A DNA stretch of 9,335 bases from Actinomycetota bacterium. Its GTDB lineage: Bacteria; Actinomycetota; Acidimicrobiia; Acidimicrobiales; BP-101. The translations under genes were made by a program, and so were the position numbers. Location: positions 1 to 9,335 of the forward strand of contig JAUTXA010000077.1 in assembly GCA_030838265.1 (NCBI GenBank), written 5' to 3'. This document shows, one piece after another, positions 6,246 through 9,335 of this stretch. Numbering within the stretch: position 1 is the stretch's first letter; the number at the start of each line of letters is the position of its first letter. The notes under the pieces were generated by a model, which saw nothing but the letters and a program-made list of their open reading frames with translations, made no database searches and was not told the DNA's origin.

Positions 6246-7387
6246 GCCAGTCCGGCATGACGGCGGGCACCACCACGTGGAGCCACACCGGCTACGCCCA
6301 GCGCATCCACTTCGGCCTCGACGCCGTCGACCGCCTGAACGAGGTGGTGCGCGAGGTCGGCGGGCGCCGGGCTCTGCTCGTCACCACCGAGGGCAGGCTG
6401 GCATCCGACGCCGGGAAGCGGGTGGTCGATCGCCTGGGGCGGGCGCTGGCCTCGCTGTTCAGCGGGGTGCGGTCGCACGTGCCGACCTCGGCGGTGCAGG
6501 CGGCCGTCGAGCAGGCCCAGAGCGACGGCGTCGACTGCGTGGTCTCGTTCGGCGGGGGGTCGTGCGCCGACCTGGGCAAGGCGGTCTGCTACTTCGTCGA
6601 ACAACAGGCCGGGACCCCGGGCGCGTCCTACGTCGATCGCCCGGCCCTGCCCCACGTGTCCATCCCCACCACCTACTCGGGGGCCGAGCTCACCCCGTTC
6701 TTCGGCATGACCGACGAGGCGGCCCGGGCCAAGTCGGGCGGGGGCGGCCCCACCATCACCCCGATCGCCGCCATCTACGACCCCACCCTCACCCTCGACA
6801 CCCCGGTCCGGGTCAGCGCCGAGACGGGGATGAACGCCCTGGCCCACGGGGTCGAGTGCGCGTACTCGCCCCGGCGCACGCCCGAGGCCGAGGCCATCGC
6901 CCTGGCCTGCATCGAGCGGGTGGCCCGCACCCTGCCGCTCGTGGTGGCCGAGCCTGGTGACCTCACGGCCCGGGTGGCGATGCTCGAAGGGGCGGTCCTG
7001 GGTGGTCGCTGCTTGCAGAATGCGTCGATGGGGGTGCACCACGGGCTGGCCCAGCTGGTCGGGGGCCGCACCGGCATCCCCCACGGCCTGGCCAACGGGC
7101 TCATCCTCAGCTCGGCCGTGGCCTTCAACGCCGACGCCGTCCCTTACGAGATGGCGGCCATCGCCCGGGCGCTCGGTGGCGACGACGCGGTCGACGCCGC
7201 CGCCGCCGCCGCCATCGACCGGCTGCGGGCCGCGATCGGGCTGCCCGCCGGCCTCCGCGAGTGCGGCGTCACCGAGGACGACCTCGACGCCGTGGCCCGG
7301 CTCTCGCAAGGCAACTTCAGCGTGCAGTCGAACCCGCGGCCGGTGAGCGAGGAAGACGCCCGGCGCATCCTGGCTGCCGCCTTCTGA
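6242..7387 (+). CDS. Iron-containing alcohol dehydrogenase family, maleylacetate reductase-like
   Basis: The 381-residue protein has the two-domain Fe-ADH layout. The N-terminal NAD(P)-binding half has VVSFGGGSCADLGKA (GGGS 104-107) and SIPTTYSGAELTPFFG (140-155). The C-terminal helical half has GMNALAHGVE, VHHGLAQLVGG and IPHG. The four metal-ligand positions of FucO (D196, H200, H263, H277) align to N198, H202, H267 and H281 with the same spacing. Asparagine at the first position is typical of the maleylacetate-reductase branch, which reduces maleylacetate to 3-oxoadipate in aromatic degradation. Less usual is Q271 where the conserved histidine next to the nicotinamide (FucO H267) is expected. 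It may therefore be a divergent reductase or alcohol dehydrogenase. ATGA overlap with the synthetase (6242-6245) places it last in the operon. No intradiol dioxygenase or other aromatic ring-cleavage gene is visible nearby, so the substrate remains open. Confidence 0.83.
   Translation: MSQSGMTAGTTTWSHTGYAQRIHFGLDAVDRLNEVVREVGGRRALLVTTEGRLASDAGKRVVDRLGRALASLFSGVRSHVPTSAVQAAVEQAQSDGVDCVVSFGGGSCADLGKAVCYFVEQQAGTPGASYVDRPALPHVSIPTTYSGAELTPFFGMTDEAARAKSGGGGPTITPIAAIYDPTLTLDTPVRVSAETGMNALAHGVECAYSPRRTPEAEAIALACIERVARTLPLVVAEPGDLTARVAMLEGAVLGGRCLQNASMGVHHGLAQLVGGRTGIPHGLANGLILSSAVAFNADAVPYEMAAIARALGGDDAVDAAAAAAIDRLRAAIGLPAGLRECGVTEDDLDAVARLSQGNFSVQSNPRPVSEEDARRILAAAF
7196..7213 (+). repeat. (GCC)6 trinucleotide run inside the Fe-ADH-like gene
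   Basis: Six perfect GCC codons encode an alanine run (residues 319-324) in a helical region of the oxidoreductase. In GC-rich DNA this may simply reflect composition, but the perfect repeat is a possible site of slippage in steps of one residue. Confidence 0.7.
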
Positions 7388-7392
7388 GTCAC

Positions 7393-7426
7393 GTTGGCGT
7401 CGATTCGACGTCGATTCGACGCCAAT
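7393..7426. terminator. Near-perfect 32-bp palindrome between convergent genes, probable bidirectional terminator
   Basis: The bases from 7394 to 7425 fold onto themselves: ten pairs (TTGGCGTCGA with TCGACGCCAA), one T-T mismatch, then four more pairs to the centre. A G-T pair at 7393/7426 can extend it. It starts six bases after the stop of the last operon gene and lies 17 bases from the stop of the opposing phosphatase gene, ideal for stopping transcription from both sides. No T-tract follows on either strand, so it would be an intrinsic terminator without a U-tail, or a site of another kind. Confidence 0.6.
7399..7420. repeat. Two tandem 11-bp units GTCGATTCGAC, each itself a palindrome
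   Basis: GTCGATTCGAC occurs twice back to back (7399-7409 and 7410-7420). Each unit has GTCGA/TCGAC arms around a central T. They form the core of the larger palindrome. I see no other copy in the window. Confidence 0.85.
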
Positions 7427-7442
7427 GGGGCTGGCGAGGGGG

Positions 7443-9335
7443 TCAGCGGGGCTTGACGCGCAGGACGAGGACGGCGAGGTCGTCGCGCAGGCGGCCCTGC
7501 TGGAAGTCGACGGCGGCGGCCTGGATGACGTCGGCCAGGCCATCGGGGTACATCCCGGCACAGCTGGCGATGAGCTCGATGAGGCGCTCGTCGCCGAAGA
7601 CCAGGCCGGTCGAGTCGCGGGCCTCGATGATGCCGTCGGTGTAGAGGATCACGTAGTCGCCCACGCCGAGCTCGACGCTGGCGTCGGTGAACTCGGGGTC
7701 GGCGATCATCCCGACCAGCGTGCCGGTCGACAGCACGACCTCGACCTGGCCGTTGGCCCGCAGAATGACCGGGGCGGGGTGGCCGCCGCACGCCACCCGC
7801 AGCCGGGCGCCCGTGGCCGTGGGCTCGAGGCGGACGTAGGTGATGGTGCAGAAGCGGCCGTCGGGGATCTGGCCGATCATGGCGTCGTTGACCAGGCTCA
7901 GGACTCGGCTGGGCTCGGACTCGCGGAACACGGCGGCCCGCAGCGTGTGGCGGGCCAGCCCGGTGAGCGAGGCCACCTGGGTGCCCTTGCCGCAGGCGTC
8001 GCCGATGACGACGGCCCACGCCCCTTCGGGCGTCTCGAACAGGTCGTAGAAGTCGCCGCCGATCTCGGCCCCCTCGGTGAGGGGGCGGTACCGGGCCACG
8101 ATCTCGATCCCGGGGATGTCGGGGAGGGCGGGCGGCAGCAGGCTCTGCTGCAGGGTCAGGGCCACGTCGCTGCGCTCGCGGTAGAGGCGGGCGTTGTCGA
8201 TGGCCACCGCGGCCCGGCGGGCCAGGTCCATGGCCAGGGGCAGGTCGTCCTCGGTGTAGCGCTTGCCCGACTCGGCGCCGATGAAGGTGATGGTTCCGAG
8301 GATCCGGCCCCGGGCGATGAGCGGAACGATCATCGACGACGTGAGCTGGAGGTCGAGCAGCAGGCGGAGGTGCTCCTCGTCGACGGCGGCGGCCTCGATG
8401 AGCTCCTGCGGGATGTCGGTGAAGATGTCGGGCTGACCGGTGCGCAGCACGAGGGCGGCCCCGGTCGGGTTGTCGACGTCGACGACAGGCGGATACTTCT
8501 CGCGCAATTCGCGCGCCATCTCGACCTTGGCCGGGTCGGCGTGGGCCACCGAGATCTGGGTGGGCGTGTCGCCCTCGACCACCTCGACGGCGCACCAGTC
8601 AGCCAACCGGGGGACGACGAGCTGGGCCACCCGGCTCAGAGTGTGCTGGTAGTTGAGCGAGCTGCCCAGGATGGCGCTGGCCTCGGACAGGAACTCAAGC
8701 TGGTCTCGCGTGGCCTCGGCCTCGGCCCGAGCCCGCTGCTCGGCCTCGAGGAGCCGCTCACGCTCGTCGTTGGCCGTCTTCTCGGCCGTGATGTCGGCCG
8801 AGATGCCGATCATGCCGATGGCCGCCCCCGTGTTGTCGCGGATGACCCGTCCCGCGCCCTGCACCCAGTGCAGGGACCCGTCGGGCCACGTGACGGAGTG
8901 CTCGGTGCGGTGGTCGCCGCCGGTGTCGAGGGCCCGTTGGATCGAGGCCGATGCCGCGTCGGCATCCTCCGGCGTGAGCCGGCTTCGGTACGCCTCGTAC
9001 GTGCCAGGGAACGTGCCCTCTTCGAAGCCGTAGATGCGCTCGAGGGTGGCCGACCAGACCAGCTTGTCGTTGACGATGTCCCACTCCCACGTGCCCATGT
9101 GGCCGGCGTCGAGGGCTAACCGCAGTCGCTGGCGCTCGTCGTCGAGCTCGGCCTCGGTCTGGGCTCGCTCGAGGGCGGCGGCGATGACGTTGGCCACGGC
9201 GTCGAGGAAGTCGATGTCGTGGTCGGCGAAGCGCCGCGGGGAGCGGCAGTGGCAGGTGAAGACGCCGAAGGGCTCCTCCCGGCTTCCGATGAGCACGCTG
9301 ATGGCGCTCCGGGCCCCGACCTCCGTCGTGCTGGG
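7443..9335 (-). CDS. GAF-PAS-GAF sensor with PP2C-type SpoIIE phosphatase domain (N-terminus beyond the window)
   Basis: The minus-strand frame stays open to the right edge, giving 630 visible residues. A GTG at 9296 is not the start: the residues before it (GARSAIS, then VLIGSREEPFGVF) continue a typical GAF strand. Visible order, numbered from the edge: end of GAF1 (1-57); PAS of the PAS_3 type (about 70-183), with GTWEWD and DGSLHWVQGAGRVIRD; a charged coiled-coil linker (184-215); GAF2 (about 225-386); and a SpoIIE/PP2C domain (about 393-628). The phosphatase metal residues are present: GGDFYD (D428), GDACGKG (D446), YTDG (D567) and RDDLAVL (D618, D619). Such proteins are cytoplasmic sensors that dephosphorylate anti-anti-sigma (STAS) proteins in partner-switching control. 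No HATPase kinase domain follows the phosphatase and no anti-sigma or STAS gene is visible, so target and ligand are unknown. It converges on the operon and is probably unrelated to it. Confidence 0.92.
   Translation of the reverse strand, partial: PSTTEVGARSAISVLIGSREEPFGVFTCHCRSPRRFADHDIDFLDAVANVIAAALERAQTEAELDDERQRLRLALDAGHMGTWEWDIVNDKLVWSATLERIYGFEEGTFPGTYEAYRSRLTPEDADAASASIQRALDTGGDHRTEHSVTWPDGSLHWVQGAGRVIRDNTGAAIGMIGISADITAEKTANDERERLLEAEQRARAEAEATRDQLEFLSEASAILGSSLNYQHTLSRVAQLVVPRLADWCAVEVVEGDTPTQISVAHADPAKVEMARELREKYPPVVDVDNPTGAALVLRTGQPDIFTDIPQELIEAAAVDEEHLRLLLDLQLTSSMIVPLIARGRILGTITFIGAESGKRYTEDDLPLAMDLARRAAVAIDNARLYRERSDVALTLQQSLLPPALPDIPGIEIVARYRPLTEGAEIGGDFYDLFETPEGAWAVVIGDACGKGTQVASLTGLARHTLRAAVFRESEPSRVLSLVNDAMIGQIPDGRFCTITYVRLEPTATGARLRVACGGHPAPVILRANGQVEVVLSTGTLVGMIADPEFTDASVELGVGDYVILYTDGIIEARDSTGLVFGDERLIELIASCAGMYPDGLADVIQAAAVDFQQGRLRDDLAVLVLRVKPR

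Noticed and set aside
5909..7561. 550-codon minus-strand frame spanning the oxidoreductase and the convergent gap
   Set aside because: It crosses two real genes and the palindrome, and its residue content is that of an antisense shadow.
7425..9119. 564-codon plus-strand frame opposite the phosphatase
   Set aside because: The minus strand encodes clear GAF, PAS and SpoIIE motifs; the plus frame has none.
9294..9296. GTG as the start of the sensor phosphatase gene
   Set aside because: The frame is open to the window edge, and the residues before this codon continue a conserved GAF pattern (GARSAIS followed by VLIGSREEPFGVF), so it is an internal valine.
1..9335. CRISPR arrays, tRNA/rRNA genes, insertion sequences or phage genes
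   Set aside because: No spaced direct repeats, tRNA-like folds, transposase or phage motifs were seen, and composition is uniform across the window.

Overview
The window is very GC-rich, tightly packed bacterial DNA that reads as Actinomycetota, possibly an uncultured Acidimicrobiia-type soil or freshwater lineage. This is inferred from composition, GTG/TTG starts, apparently leaderless promoters, and gene families typical of high-GC actinobacteria: a mycobacterial-type alpha-methylacyl-CoA racemase, an MshB/Mca-type PIG-L deacetylase and a GAF/PAS/SpoIIE phosphatase. There are no RNA genes, CRISPR arrays or mobile elements. Almost every base is coding; the largest non-coding gap is about 100 bp.

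Layout. (1) Positions 1-532, minus strand: the N-terminal part of a DUF4349 lipoprotein that runs off the left edge. (2) Positions 533-632: a divergent promoter region. (3) Positions 633-1298, plus: a SufR-like winged-helix regulator with three conserved cysteines. (4) Positions 1299-1332: a short gap with a 7-4-7 palindrome overlapping a promoter. (5) Positions 1333-7387, plus: six genes with spacings of -17, +22, +1, -4 and -4 bp, almost certainly one operon. They encode an RdmC-like alpha/beta hydrolase, an alpha-methylacyl-CoA racemase, a PIG-L deacetylase, a histidine phosphatase, an acyl-CoA synthetase and an iron-alcohol-dehydrogenase/maleylacetate-reductase-like oxidoreductase. (6) Positions 7388-7442: a convergent gap holding an almost perfect 32-bp palindrome, probably a terminator. 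(7) Positions 7443-9335, minus: a GAF-PAS-GAF-PP2C (SpoIIE) phosphatase that runs off the right edge.

How the genes may work together (inference). The synthetase would activate a carboxylic acid to its CoA ester, and the racemase would set the 2-methyl stereochemistry needed for beta-oxidation. The hydrolase and the Fe-ADH-like enzyme could supply upstream or side reactions on an ester, alcohol or oxo-acid. This fits breakdown of a methyl-branched, isoprenoid or sterol-like compound. The deacetylase/phosphatase pair is not explained by that pathway; a link to low-molecular-weight thiol (mycothiol-type) chemistry is possible but unproven. The palindrome ahead of the operon looks like a TetR-type operator, but no TetR gene lies in the window.

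I found no clear new defence or mobile system. The points most worth a second look are the unusual active site of the Fe-ADH-like enzyme, the unexplained composition of the operon, the regulator standing apart from any suf genes, and the two palindromes.
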